From assembly GCA_001179505.1 (NCBI GenBank), contig CDMY01000524.1, positions 9,045 to 57,822 on the forward strand: DNA of 48,778 nucleotides, given 5' to 3'. This stretch comes from Vitrella brassicaformis. Its lineage: Eukaryota > Sar > Vitrellaceae. The number at the start of each line of letters is the position of its first letter. Within the stretch, counting starts at the first letter, position 1. Made by a program: the position numbers and the translations under genes. The notes under the pieces are model-generated. The model had not been told where the DNA came from and ran no database searches. It was given only the letters and a program-made list of their open reading frames with translations. Below, piece after piece: positions 21,611 through 31,237 of the stretch.

Positions 21611-22283
21611 ACAGAGACGGAAGGGCGGTTGAACGGAGGGAGGTTGTGTGATGCATTGCATGTCGATTTTCGCGGATGCGTGTACATTTGCGCACACGAT
21701 TTTGCCGCAACAAACGTGTGGACTGACTCGCTACTCTTGCTGCCCTTCCTTCCGTATATGTGCATTCATGCGAGTGAGGTCGATTTGTCATGGGCGGCGT
21801 GGTTTCCCGATTTTCCGATGGATGACGCTCATCCACACGGCACGCGCACACGGGGGAGGGAGGGAGGAGGGAGGCTTGTCGATCATGTGTGATGTCGTGC
21901 AGTAAGGCGTTCTCGTGCTGCATTGGGCAACATGAAGGGCGCTGTTCGTTGCGCAACACACCGACTTTCAGACCAGTGAACACGTTGAGCTACGAAGACA
22001 GTTCACTCAAGTTTGCTTCAACCCGAATATATGTATATGCAAAAGTCGACGTCTATGAGGGTTGCATATAGCGGACTTCCATGCCATCTCAATCTCAGTG
22101 ATGGACAAAGCGACACACATGCACACACACAGCCGATGGGTCTGTGGCCGCCACCATCACCACATCAAAAGTTGAAAACGCACGGCACATCTGTCCAGCC
22201 CTCTGTCGGCATGCCCCCATCTGCACTGATGTGGCCACACTGACACGCACGGTCACTCGCTCAACACACGAGAGTTGAACGAC
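21611..22283. other. convergent intergenic region
   Basis: Lies between the 3' ends of the PSB33-like gene and the 22284 gene. Short open frames only, with no domain, splice pattern or RNA gene visible. Confidence 0.55.
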
Positions 22284-23705
22284 TCAGTCTACGGCTACGT
22301 CCAGCCGGTTGCCGAACGCCACTTGTGCGTCGGCTCCCATCACCTTCCGCACCACTCTCACTGTCTGGGTGAACCTGGCGGCTCCGACCCCCATGACGGG
22401 ACGCTCCGTCGTGAAGAGGAAGGCGTGGGCACTGATGGAGCTGCTGTAGATGAAGATGTGTGCCGTAAATGTGTGGTTGGGCTGGTCGCCGTGCAGCACT
22501 ATCACGCGGAAAAAGACTCCTCCTAGCCCGCGGAGGGCAAATTGGCGGAAGGTGCTGATGGTGTGGCGGTTCCAGACGGGCGGCTGCTGAGTCAAGAGCT
22601 GACGCTGAAGAGAACGAGAGATATGACAATGAGTGGGGGGGCTGCTGGTGAGAAACTCGTGTGGGTGTGGGTGTGAGTGACCAGACGGTGGTAGCGTGCG
22701 TTGGCATCGTTGTGCGGGTAGACAAGATGGTCCGCGACCTCCGATCCTCCAGAACACATCCTGATCAGACACATGATGGCAGGACGGTGCAGCCACTGTG
22801 TGTTTGTGCATCATTCTCCTCATCTTCCTCACCGACACAACACAGCGTCGCGAACTGAAGCATAGTCATTACCTGCAAACACACATACACACACGCACAC
22901 ACGTGGTCCATTGCCCATAGCTCTCTGCCCCCCTCCCCACCTCCGTCATCCTCACACACGGGGTTGGCGGGGTCGAGTCCATTGTGGAAGGGGTGGCCGG
23001 CCGGCAGCGTCTGCAGTGTGCGGATGGTGAGGGGACTCCCACCGAGCCGCTCCTCGCCATCATCGTCGCGCTCCAGAGCGATGTTGATGTGGCGCTGGAT
23101 GAGTGAGAGCTGCCGCAGCGCCTCACACCGCCCGTCGAACACCGCCCGCCTGCCCACCCCCTCCACATCAGCACCGGTCAGCTCTATCGGCAACCGCTCC
23201 ACCCGCTCCTGGTGCTTGGCCACCCTCACTATGGGCTCCCACCCCGCCCACTCGCCGCTGTTGTCGATGAAGTACACCAGCCGCAGCAGACGACCGATGG
23301 AAGTCAGGTCAGGGGAGAGCGTGATGATGTCTTTGATGCCCTTGGCGGCCAGCTGGGCGTCTATTTTTTCCTTGACGCGCTGCAGCAGAGTGCTCTCGAT
23401 GGTCTCCTTGTTATGGTGCAGCCGCCGCTGTTGCTGGGTGAGGGATCTGCTGGCGATCTGTGCGAGGAGTGCGCGTCCGTTGGCCTCCGAGCGGGCCACT
23501 TGGCTGATCAAGAAGGGTAGCGGTTCTTGAGGGCTGGTGGGGCGGCCGTGGCCCGACGAGGACATTGCCTGATGGATGGATGGAACCAACATGACAGCAG
23601 AGAGGCACCGTGAATCTCTGTGTGTGCATCCTTCACCTGTGGCTGAGGCAAGTGGGCTACATGGGCAGCAGCAGCAGCGGACGAGGACGACGCTGCAGCC
23701 GCCAT
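22284..23705 (-). CDS. family-1 protein, paralogue of the 683-2679 gene, 373 aa
   Basis: Five exons, high to low: 23705-23637, 23568-22956, 22872-22833, 22760-22682, 22604-22284; GT-AG, ending TGA. The N-terminus is Ala/Ser-rich (MAAAASSSSAAAAAHVAHLP), followed by a helical stretch (LTQQQRRLHHNKETIESTLL). Residues from about 120 on align with the 683-2679 protein: RLLRLVYF, ERLPIELTGADVEGVG, GRCEALRQLSLIQRHINIA, TLPAGHPFHNGLDPANP. Introns 2 and 3 fall at the same sites and phases in both genes, so they share ancestry. This copy lacks the Tudor-like front. The C-terminal part (LGGVFFRVIVLHGDQPNHTF, AHIFIYSSS) looks like beta structure. No named domain and no function inferred. Confidence 0.8.
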
Positions 23706-24133
23706 GCCAGATGCAAGAAGGAGAGGGGCGAGGGATTCAAGGGTAGGGTTTCAAACCCTGAACCCTACGAGCTGTGGCGTTGCGTGCCTTTTTCACAGCT
23801 GTGCGTTGCAATTGGTGCGTTGTGAGTGTGGCGCATTCGGCCGAGGGAACGGCAAAGTGAATCAGCGGAGTCATCCGTAACACCGCCGCCCTGTGAGGAT
23901 GGCGGGCCGCTGAGCCAGGTGAGGGCTGCGCTGCATCAGGCCAGGTGAGGGCTGCAGTGGGCCACACTGGCTCTGCAATGACTGCAGATCTCAGCGCAGG
24001 ATTCATCATCCGGCGGATGGGCGTAGCTGACTGAGGGAGGCGATAGCAGCATACAGGTGAGATGATTCAATGGACTCATCCATCCATCCACCCACCGTGT
24101 GTTTGGTTCGTGCAGCTTGGTTGCCTCATCGCA
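23706..24133. promoter_or_regulatory. 428-bp divergent promoter with telo-box palindrome and a 16-bp direct repeat
   Basis: AGGGTTTCAAACCCT at 23745-23759 is a perfect palindrome, embedded in GTAGGGTT ... AACCCTAC (23743-23768). It starts about 38 bp upstream of the 23705 start codon. GGGATTCAAG (23732-23741) precedes it and recurs beside an AGGGTTTC in the 28280-28621 promoter. GCCAGGTGAGGGCTGC occurs twice, at 23914-23929 and 23940-23955. No gene in the interval. Confidence 0.5.
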
Positions 24134-25432
24134 ATGGCGGCCTCCAGCTCTGCTGGTGGTGGTGGTGGTGGTGGTGTTAGTGTGCCCAAGTGCAGTGTGT
24201 GTAAGGATGAATACCAATCGGACGGCGACAAGGCACCCCACGTCCTCAGATGCGGTGAGCAATGCACACACACCGCACACAAGGCCAACACGTGGATCAG
24301 TGTGGCTCTGTCTGGTGTGTTTGGTGGTTTCTGTTTGCTCAGGCCATTCCTGCTGTGCGGCGGTGAGTGAGTGGGAACTTAAACGAGTGTTGGTGACAAT
24401 GGCATGCCATGTGTGTGTCTGCAGTGCGTCAGAGGGCTCATCCGCACACACCCACATGGCCGTCGTGCTGCCAAGTGCGCCATCTGCAGGTACGCATACG
24501 TATCAACGCGACACACATGGGTGAGTGAATGGCCTCATGGCTTCTCCCTCCTTTGTGTGTCCATCGGTCGATCAGGGCGGCGACTGCGGAGATCGACGTC
24601 CGTCCCAACCACGGCATGAGAGAGGCCATGGCGGCGCTGCTGGCGATTCACATGCAGACGGTGCAAACAATCCGACAGACAATGTGACTTCGGCAGCCAT
24701 GGTCGCATGTGTGTGCCGCTGTGTGTTGTTGGCAGGTTGATGTGCCGCAGGGCACTTCGCTGACACGGCAGGAGTACTACGGCCTGCTGGGGCTGCTGGG
24801 GGACCATACCATGAAGCTGCAGTCCGTCTACCGGTTCGTATGCAGCCGACACGCACACACACACACTCGCTCACACTATCCATCCATGTGACAAGTTTTT
24901 CTCTTTTTTTTTGTCTCTGTGTGTGTGTGTGTGCATCAGGGCATCGCGTGACGGCACGACCTACGCCGATCTACTGCGGTGTGTCGGCGACAAGCAGCGC
25001 CTGGCGTTTGTCATTCGCAAGGACAACTACGTCTTCGGCGCCTTCATCAGTGCCGGTCTGAAGCTGCCCGACGACCCGACCGACTGGCACGAGTACGACT
25101 GTGACTACGACTGTGACGTGTGGCATTTCTCGCTGGCCGGGCACTTCCCCCAGCCGACCAAGATCGAGTCGGGGCAGTATGTGTGGGTGGCGGGGAGGGA
25201 GAAGAGTGGGTTGGGTGGGAATGTGGGGATCGGTGACAATATGTGGCTGGGTGTCAGTGGCCGGCCGGCTGCCGACATCCGCAGCTGCTTTCAGTACACC
25301 TACAGCCACCAGGTGCCCGCGGGCTATGTGGGGGTGAGATGTACGGACCCCGCACAGTGCAGTGCACTGCTGGGCGGGTCGTATCAGTTTTGTGCGGATG
25401 AGATAGAGGTGCTGCACGTGGGCGGGACATGA
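24134..25432 (+). CDS. RING finger plus TLDc domain protein, 293 aa
   Basis: Six exons: 24134-24254, 24343-24362, 24425-24489, 24576-24660, 24736-24833, 24940-25432; GT-AG. After a Ser/Gly lead (MAASSSAGGGGGGG) comes a C3HC4 RING: CSVC, CGHSCCAAC and CAIC (residues about 19-70), which binds two zincs and in this family recruits E2 enzymes for ubiquitin transfer. Exons 5 and 6 encode a TLDc domain: SVYRASRDGTTYADLLRCVG, LAFVIRKDNYVFGAFISAG, VWHFSLAGHF and a Gly-rich GLGGNVGIGDN. TLDc proteins are linked to oxidative stress resistance and V-ATPase binding. The pairing suggests a ubiquitin ligase with a TLDc partner-binding module; that is inference. Exon 2 is just 20 nt, yet it carries the RING Cys-His core. 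Confidence 0.83.
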
Positions 25433-26199
25433 GGGCGGTAGGTCAGTGACAAAGGGAGGGGGAGGATGTGTCTGTGTGTGAGGTGTCTGTCATGAGATTC
25501 CTCTTTTCTCCCCATGTACAGGAGGGCTCTGTGGATTGTGTGTGTATATGGCGCACGGGCTGTCTGTCTGCACAGCTTATTCCATATGTCCATTGCATCG
25601 CTTCTGAGGGCCAAAGAGACTGACTCACTGATGTGATCGACTCAATGCACCTGCTGCATCTGTCGTGTTGATCTCTGTCTGTGTGTGTCTGTCCAGCTAA
25701 TGGCAACGCCACACTCTCTCACTCCCTGTCCATCGGTATGCACCATGCACAGACAAAGAGAGTCGACAGGGACAGACCGAAACGAATCAAAACAAACCCC
25801 AAGACAGCCACACAGATGGCCACAGGTAGGCTATGTAACATCGGATGTCTCTGGTCTCTCACGCACACGTGGGTCCTCCGCTTGCAAAAGGGCGGACATC
25901 AAGTTCGTCGGTCAGCAGGTTCTGTGCGTGGCGAGGTCCGGCTGCTGCGTGCGTGGGGTGTTTTCATGACCCATTGATGTGGGACTGACTTGTGCTTTCC
26001 ATCCTGAGGCGGCCACAAAGAGACTTTACCTTTGGCAGGCCGGCTAGCTCTCTCAATGGACAGACAAAAACGCCACGAAAGCATATGTACAATCAATGGT
26101 GGGGCCATTCGTTGTCCATCCATTCGTGCCGTTCGTTGTCCATCCATTCGTCTCATGCAACTCAGATACACTCACACACATACACACAGATGTCTATCG
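25433..26199. other. convergent intergenic region
   Basis: No gene seen. TTCGTTGTCCATCCATTCGT is repeated in tandem at about 26107-26150 (period near 23). Confidence 0.5.
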
Positions 26200-28279
26200 T
26201 CAGCTTCGTCGGTGGGCGATGGAGAGCTTGTTGTCATCATGCTGCAGCACGATGATCGTGCCGCATACGTACGCGAGCTGTTCATGATCAGGTACGGCAG
26301 ACTCGAGCAGGTCGCGTGTGGCGGCGTCAAGGCCCAGCAGGTTGAGCACCACCATCTCGCACGAGAGCTGCATTAGCGATCTCAAGCTGCGACACGCGAA
26401 CTCCACAACGTCAGTGACCCCGGCAGGGACTGACACAGAGATCAACACACGCACACACACAGAGACGTTCACTTACTCACTGATGGGCCGTCTCTGGCAC
26501 AAGACGGACGAACCTGTGAGGTCGACAATGAGGTACTGGATGGCGACCCATCCATTTCCGTGCTCCTCTTACTCGATGCCGCCACTACCCACCCCCTCCA
26601 GCTCACCCAGGTGCACCAGGCTCAGCTCCCCACTCCTTGAGTCGCACCCTATGGCATCCGCAATTCTCACCGCCTCCCCCTTGGGAATACTGTTGACTAA
26701 CAGCTGCTGCAAGTTGGGCATCTTGCTTGCCAGCTCGATGCCGACTGCCGCCGTCATGCGCTCGCTGATCACCAGAGCTGACGCCTGAGGTATCGGCTGC
26801 ATCTCCTCGATGATGGCGACGGCAGCGAGGCCAGGAGCGGGGGCGGGAGGGGCTGCAGGGGCTTGGAGAAGCGAGTCGATATTGGCAACCAACACCCTTG
26901 TGGCCTTGTCGAATGCAAGGCCTCTGGCCAAGTCGAGCATAGCAGGTGTGGGCGTGTCGAGAGGGGTGGAGAGGGTGGAATTGAGGCCTACGGACACCTG
27001 AGCCGCCTGCTGGGCCAGCTGCCGCAGGACGGTCTTGAGGATGGGGGAGCTGGCGGGAGGGAAGAGGGCGCTTTGTAGCAGCACCAGATCGAATATGCCG
27101 ACGCCCCCAGTCAACGTGAGAGGGACGTTGTCGACGCACACGGCATTCGCGAATTCCTGGAGGTCCTCGGCGAAAAGGAAAACCGGGTGGCTCACCATCG
27201 CCTCGTCGACGAGTTTGACCTTCAGCGACCTGAGGGACCGACAGCAGCCTCGTGCCACGAGAATCAACTGCAGCGAATACAGAGAGGAAGCAAGAAAGCG
27301 GATGGAAACGCAAGTAGCATTTAACACGTGTTGTCCGTCTGCTGACCTGCAGTTCAGACGCCCAGCCATCCAGCTCCTGCAAATTGAACAAGACGCCGCG
27401 GGTCTCAATCGGCCCGATACCCTCCAAGTTCGCCAGCGGCCCCTGATGCCTCTCAGCTGCGACAGGCACCTGCTCCAACACCTCAGCCTTCTGGTCAACC
27501 GTCGAGGACACATCGAATGCTCTTAAACACCGCGACGAGCTGACGAGCGGTCCCAGTGTGTCGACGTGCTCGTGCGCCTGCACACGCTGCAGCGACGGGA
27601 CGCGCCAGCCGCGGCTGCCGATGCCACGATGGTGGGCAGTGAGGCCGCTGATGGATGTGAGGGCGGGGAGGGACGGGGGAGGGGCATGCACAGGGGGGAG
27701 GATGGGATTGATGCGTCCGACAGACAGCATCTCCTCCTGGCTGAGCTCAGCCGCCTCAAATGTGATTGCCGTGAGTGAGCCGTCAGCGATGTCGGCCTCC
27801 TCTCCCCGCCTCTCCGCCTCTCTTCTCTTCTCCGCGACCATCGCCCTGCGGGCCTCCGTGTGGCCTTCGATGAGTGCCGTGATGACGTCCAGACACCAGG
27901 CGCCCTCGCCAGCCGGGTGACAGCACCAGGTGCGGGTGAGTTTGGGCATGCGGCCGCCCCACCTCTTGGCCACGTTGACGGGCATCGCCTGCCAGAAGGC
28001 CCTGTCGGCGGCCCGGGAGCAGTCGATGTCCAGCTGGCGGCACTGAGCCCCGGCCTCCATGGAGATGCTGTTGCTGAAGAGCGGCCAGACGCCGAATCCC
28101 GAAATGAGAATGAGGTCTTCACGCGGCAGACGCCTCCCAGCCTGCAACAGCAAGGAAATGGACACAAGAACACGCGTACGTGGACTTCCTTCCGGGCTTG
28201 CCTGTCCCTCATTGATTGGCCCTCGTCCCGACTGATGAATCAAACGAAAAGATGTGCCACCAGTGGTCGTGCTACTCAT
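26200..28279 (-). CDS. F-box-like/LRR-like family-2 protein with in-frame TAA (copy 1 of 3)
   Basis: Four exons, high to low: 28279-28202, 28141-27347, 27267-26514, 26429-26200. Intron 1 has a GC donor (CAG|GCAAGC); the others are GT-AG. The product aligns along its length with the 28622 gene: DRAFWQAMPVNVAKRWGGRM, WCLDVITALIEGHTEARRA, LPALTSISGL, VPSLQRV, SSSRCLRAFDVSS. A TAA at 26569-26571 interrupts the frame after 523 codons. The same frame then continues (EEHGNGWVAIQYLIVDLT) through a conserved phase-1 intron to a last exon (VPAGVTDVVEFACRSLRSL) and TGA. Counting the TAA the frame is 619 codons, against 621 in the paralogue. It is therefore a 523-aa truncated protein, a young pseudogene, or read-through. 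A 39-nt intron (26571 region) could remove the stop but would be shorter than any other here. Function unknown. Confidence 0.7.
28142..28201 (-). other. GC-AG intron, 60 nt, in frame
   Basis: The donor CAG|GCAAGC and a pyrimidine-rich acceptor (GCTGTTGCAG) bracket 60 nt without a stop. Both paralogues (28622 and 31238 genes) have a phase-0 intron at the equivalent place, before the F-box-like region, which supports removal here. Confidence 0.6.
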
Positions 28280-28621
28280 CCTGCACACATGGCATCAATA
28301 CGTCATTTGAATGGGAGGCGCTCAACTCGCGAGTGAGTGCTGGTCTCACCTGCATAGGTTCTCGTGAGATTCTGAACTGCAGTTTCTCCTCAGCGCCTGG
28401 GTTCAGGTTTCAGGGTTTCGGGATTCAAGCTCGCGATCCATCGAAAAATGCGCAGGGAGGCCCTCTCGCCGACTCTGACGACTACGTAAGGAGTGAAGTC
28501 CGTTCATTCATCCATCATTTCCATCAATCTGATTTCGTTGTTGCTTGGTTGTTGCTCGCCGAAGGCAAATTGGCCGAAGGAAGCGAAGGAGAAGCAACGG
28601 CCAGGCCATTCGCTGCTCACG
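28280..28621. promoter_or_regulatory. 342-bp divergent promoter of two paralogues, with AGGGTTTC motif
   Basis: Between the start codons of family-2 copies 1 and 2. GGTTCAGGTTTCAGGGTTTC followed by GGGATTCAAG (28399-28429) repeats the AGGGTTTC and GGGATTCAAG pair seen upstream of the 23705 gene. No coding signal. Confidence 0.45.
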
Positions 28622-30770
28622 ATGTCGACTGATGCCGAGGATGGACTTCAGGTGATTGCAACTGAATCTCTCGTGCTGGGTGCGGTCCTGTTCTGCACGA
28701 GCTCGTCGCTTTTGCTTTTACCAGACATCTGGGTCAGCCAGCAGCAGCAGTGAGGCGGCACAGCTTCGGGCGGAAAGAGAAAGATGCCTCATCACACAAA
28801 TCACGGACACGGTAATGCAGTCGGAGAACGCAGAAAAGCCGCTGGGTCAAAGATATGGTTTCTGCGTTTGTCTGTGTTTCCAGCCCGGCCTTCTCGGCTG
28901 CATTATGGCCTTCCTTCCCCTCCGTTTGCTGGTGCACATCTCTCATACGTGGGAGCATGTGGCCCCCTCCCACACGCATCTCACAATCAGTGCGGCGGAC
29001 AAAGCGGAGAGGTCGTTTTGGCAGCGTGTGCCGATAGATCTCGTCAGCCAGTGGGCCAGATGCCTCACTCAGCTCACGTCGATCGTCCTGCGTCAGCCCG
29101 TCGATGTCTGCCGCTGGTGCTTTGACGTATTCCTCGCCTTTGTCGAGGGCCACGTTGAGGGCCGACAAGCAGCCAACTTGCAGGGGGGCGCCCTGCAGAC
29201 CGTCACCATCGACGCGATCCAGTTGACACAGAGGGATATGCGGACCGTCACGCGAACAGCTCCCGCTATTTACACCCGCCCAAGCATCAGCCTCCCCAGC
29301 CTCACAGCTGTCAGCGGCCTCGCCGACTACCACTTCGAGCTTTGGCATCCTGTGTGGGACATGCCTTCGTTGGAGCACGTAGAGTTTCAGGACGGCCACT
29401 CATGGAGCGGCCTTGCGCTGGCCGGGTTCATCAGCTCGTCCCGCTCTCTGCGGTGCGTCACAGTGTGGCTATCAGCTCTTGGGTGGTCGGAAGTTTTCCG
29501 CGACTTGCCTACGGCAGCTGCAGGGCAGCCAGGGCCACTCAGACGCCTGGAGAGCATCCGAGGGATCATGGTCGGTCACAGCCATCATGACGGACAATAC
29601 CTCGACGAACTTAAGGTGAGCACAGAAAGTAACACTATATTGTTGTGCCTCAAATGTTGTGCCTTCCAGGCATCCCTCTTGTCGCGGGGCTGCTTGTTGT
29701 CCCTCGCGCACTTGGATGTGAGACTCAAAGAGGGTCTTGTCGTCGACTCGACCACCTTATCTATCATCCACAGCCTTGACACCCTCATTACCACCTGCTG
29801 CGTGTCACCGGACGCCGTCACTGTCACCCTTCCGTCGTCCGTGACGAGTGTCGACCTCACCTTCTTCTACTGCCCCCTGCTCTCTGCCGGGCCCCTGTCG
29901 CCCTTCGTCAAGTCGACCCTCACGCAACTCGCCAGCCGTGCGACGGAGGTCGACTGGGTCATCACTGAGGACAATATCGGCGACGATTTCAGCTCCCCCA
30001 GCGAGGCCGCCAAGGCGCTTGCGGCCGACTTGCCATTGGTGGCCAAGGCCACATCTGTCCGAGTGAGGGTTGGCGGCACAGACGAGCTGGCTGTCGATGC
30101 CGAGCCGATCGATCCGCCAGCGATTCTTCAGCACCTGAAGCCCGACGCGTTTCCTCAGGCGAGGCAGCTGACGGTTGACTCTCGTCTCGGCTGCCGCGTT
30201 GGTGGTGTCTTGGGCAGCAAAATGCCAGTGAGGAGCGTTTCGGTGGGGGATGCTGACGGCATGTTTGTCGATGAGGGAGAGGTGTGCGAGATGCTGCAAT
30301 CGATGGGGGCGGAGAAACAGCTGGCCGAAGTGCGGGTGGAGGCCATCTTTGCCTCTAGTGCCGAGGGGCTCAGCTGGGGGGAGCGGGCTGGCGACATGCC
30401 ACTCATCGAGAACCTCGTCATCGACAACGCAAAACGTGAGCAGCTCTGCAGTTGACTGCACAGACAGGCCAGGCGCGTCCATTGTCGTCTCTCTTTGTTT
30501 CTTTCTTTCTCTGTACGAACAGTGCCAAACGACACTGATGAGATCGGTGAGTATGTGTATACATCCATCGAGTCATCCCTCCAGCTCCGAGGCGTCAAGA
30601 GGCTGCGTGTGGGTCTGTCGGACATGAGCAGTGAGGACCGAGCGGCAGTAGAGGAGGTTCTGACCGAGCGGCAGTGCACCGACGGCGTAGTTGACGGCTA
30701 TCGACTCAACTGGTGGCGGAGGACGGGCGAGGCGGAAGGAGGTCTGATTGTTGCTGCTGAGCGCGACTGA
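28622..30770 (+). CDS. F-box-like/LRR-like family-2 protein (copy 2 of 3), 620 aa
   Basis: Five exons: 28622-28651, 28725-28811, 28884-29615, 29670-30435, 30523-30770; GT-AG, ending TGA. After a short acidic/Ser-rich lead and a small helix (EAAQLRAERERCLITQITDT), residues about 40-85 (GLLGCIMAFLPLRLLVHISH, TWEHVAPSHTHLTIS) resemble a degenerate F-box. Next comes the family block FWQRVPIDLVSQWARCLTQL, CFDVFLAFVEGHVEGRQA, then leucine-rich segments (LPSLTAVSGL, MPSLEHVEF, SRSLRCVTV, LLSLAHLDVRL) like irregular LRRs. The last exon (LPNDTDEIGEYVYTSIESSL) is shared with both neighbours. F-box/LRR proteins usually select substrates for SCF ubiquitin ligases; that role is only suggested here. This is the cleanest copy and serves as reference for the other two. 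Confidence 0.78.
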
Positions 30771-31237
30771 CGAGTGTGTTCTGTCTGTGTGAGGAACATT
30801 GACCCGTCCGCCCCTTTACTGCTGGTGGTTGGTCTTCATGCCCTCTTCTGCGCAGTGCACGCTCTCTCATGGTGACTCTATCGATTCTTTATCTATCGTG
30901 ATTGCGTCCTTCATGTCGGCAAGGCGTCCCAACGCTCACCCCAGCCAACCAATGCAGAGACAGACAGACAGACAGACAGGCAGGCACGCAGACAGGCTGA
31001 ATGAACGAAAATGTACTTCCACACTAAGCCACTGGAACCACACACGAGTCACCACCCATCGTGACGTATGTTTGTTCGTGAATCTAAGGAAGGCTCTATG
31101 CACATCTCGTAGACTATCGATCCGCCCGCCACATCCAACCTCGCTGGCTGCCTCTGTCCACACCCTGCACACCACCCAAGCGCATAGTCAAACACACAAC
31201 AATCACCCAACTTTCTGCGCCGTAGGCTGCCTGCCTG
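30771..31237. other. convergent intergenic region
   Basis: 467 bp between converging paralogues. It contains a (CAGA)n tract at about 30957-30980 and no gene. Confidence 0.6.

Noticed and set aside
26533-26571. 39-nt intron removing the TAA in family-2 copy 1 (placement approximate: donor GGTGAGCTGG, acceptor GTAAG)
   Set aside because: Shorter than any other intron seen, lacks a pyrimidine tract, and would remove residues that the paralogue keeps. Kept only as a lesser alternative.
26603-28288. A continuous 561-codon frame on minus as a single-exon gene
   Set aside because: It is right up to 27347, but then it reads through a GT-AG intron and continues in the wrong frame; the paralogues fix the splice at 27347/27267. 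It also begins with GTG.
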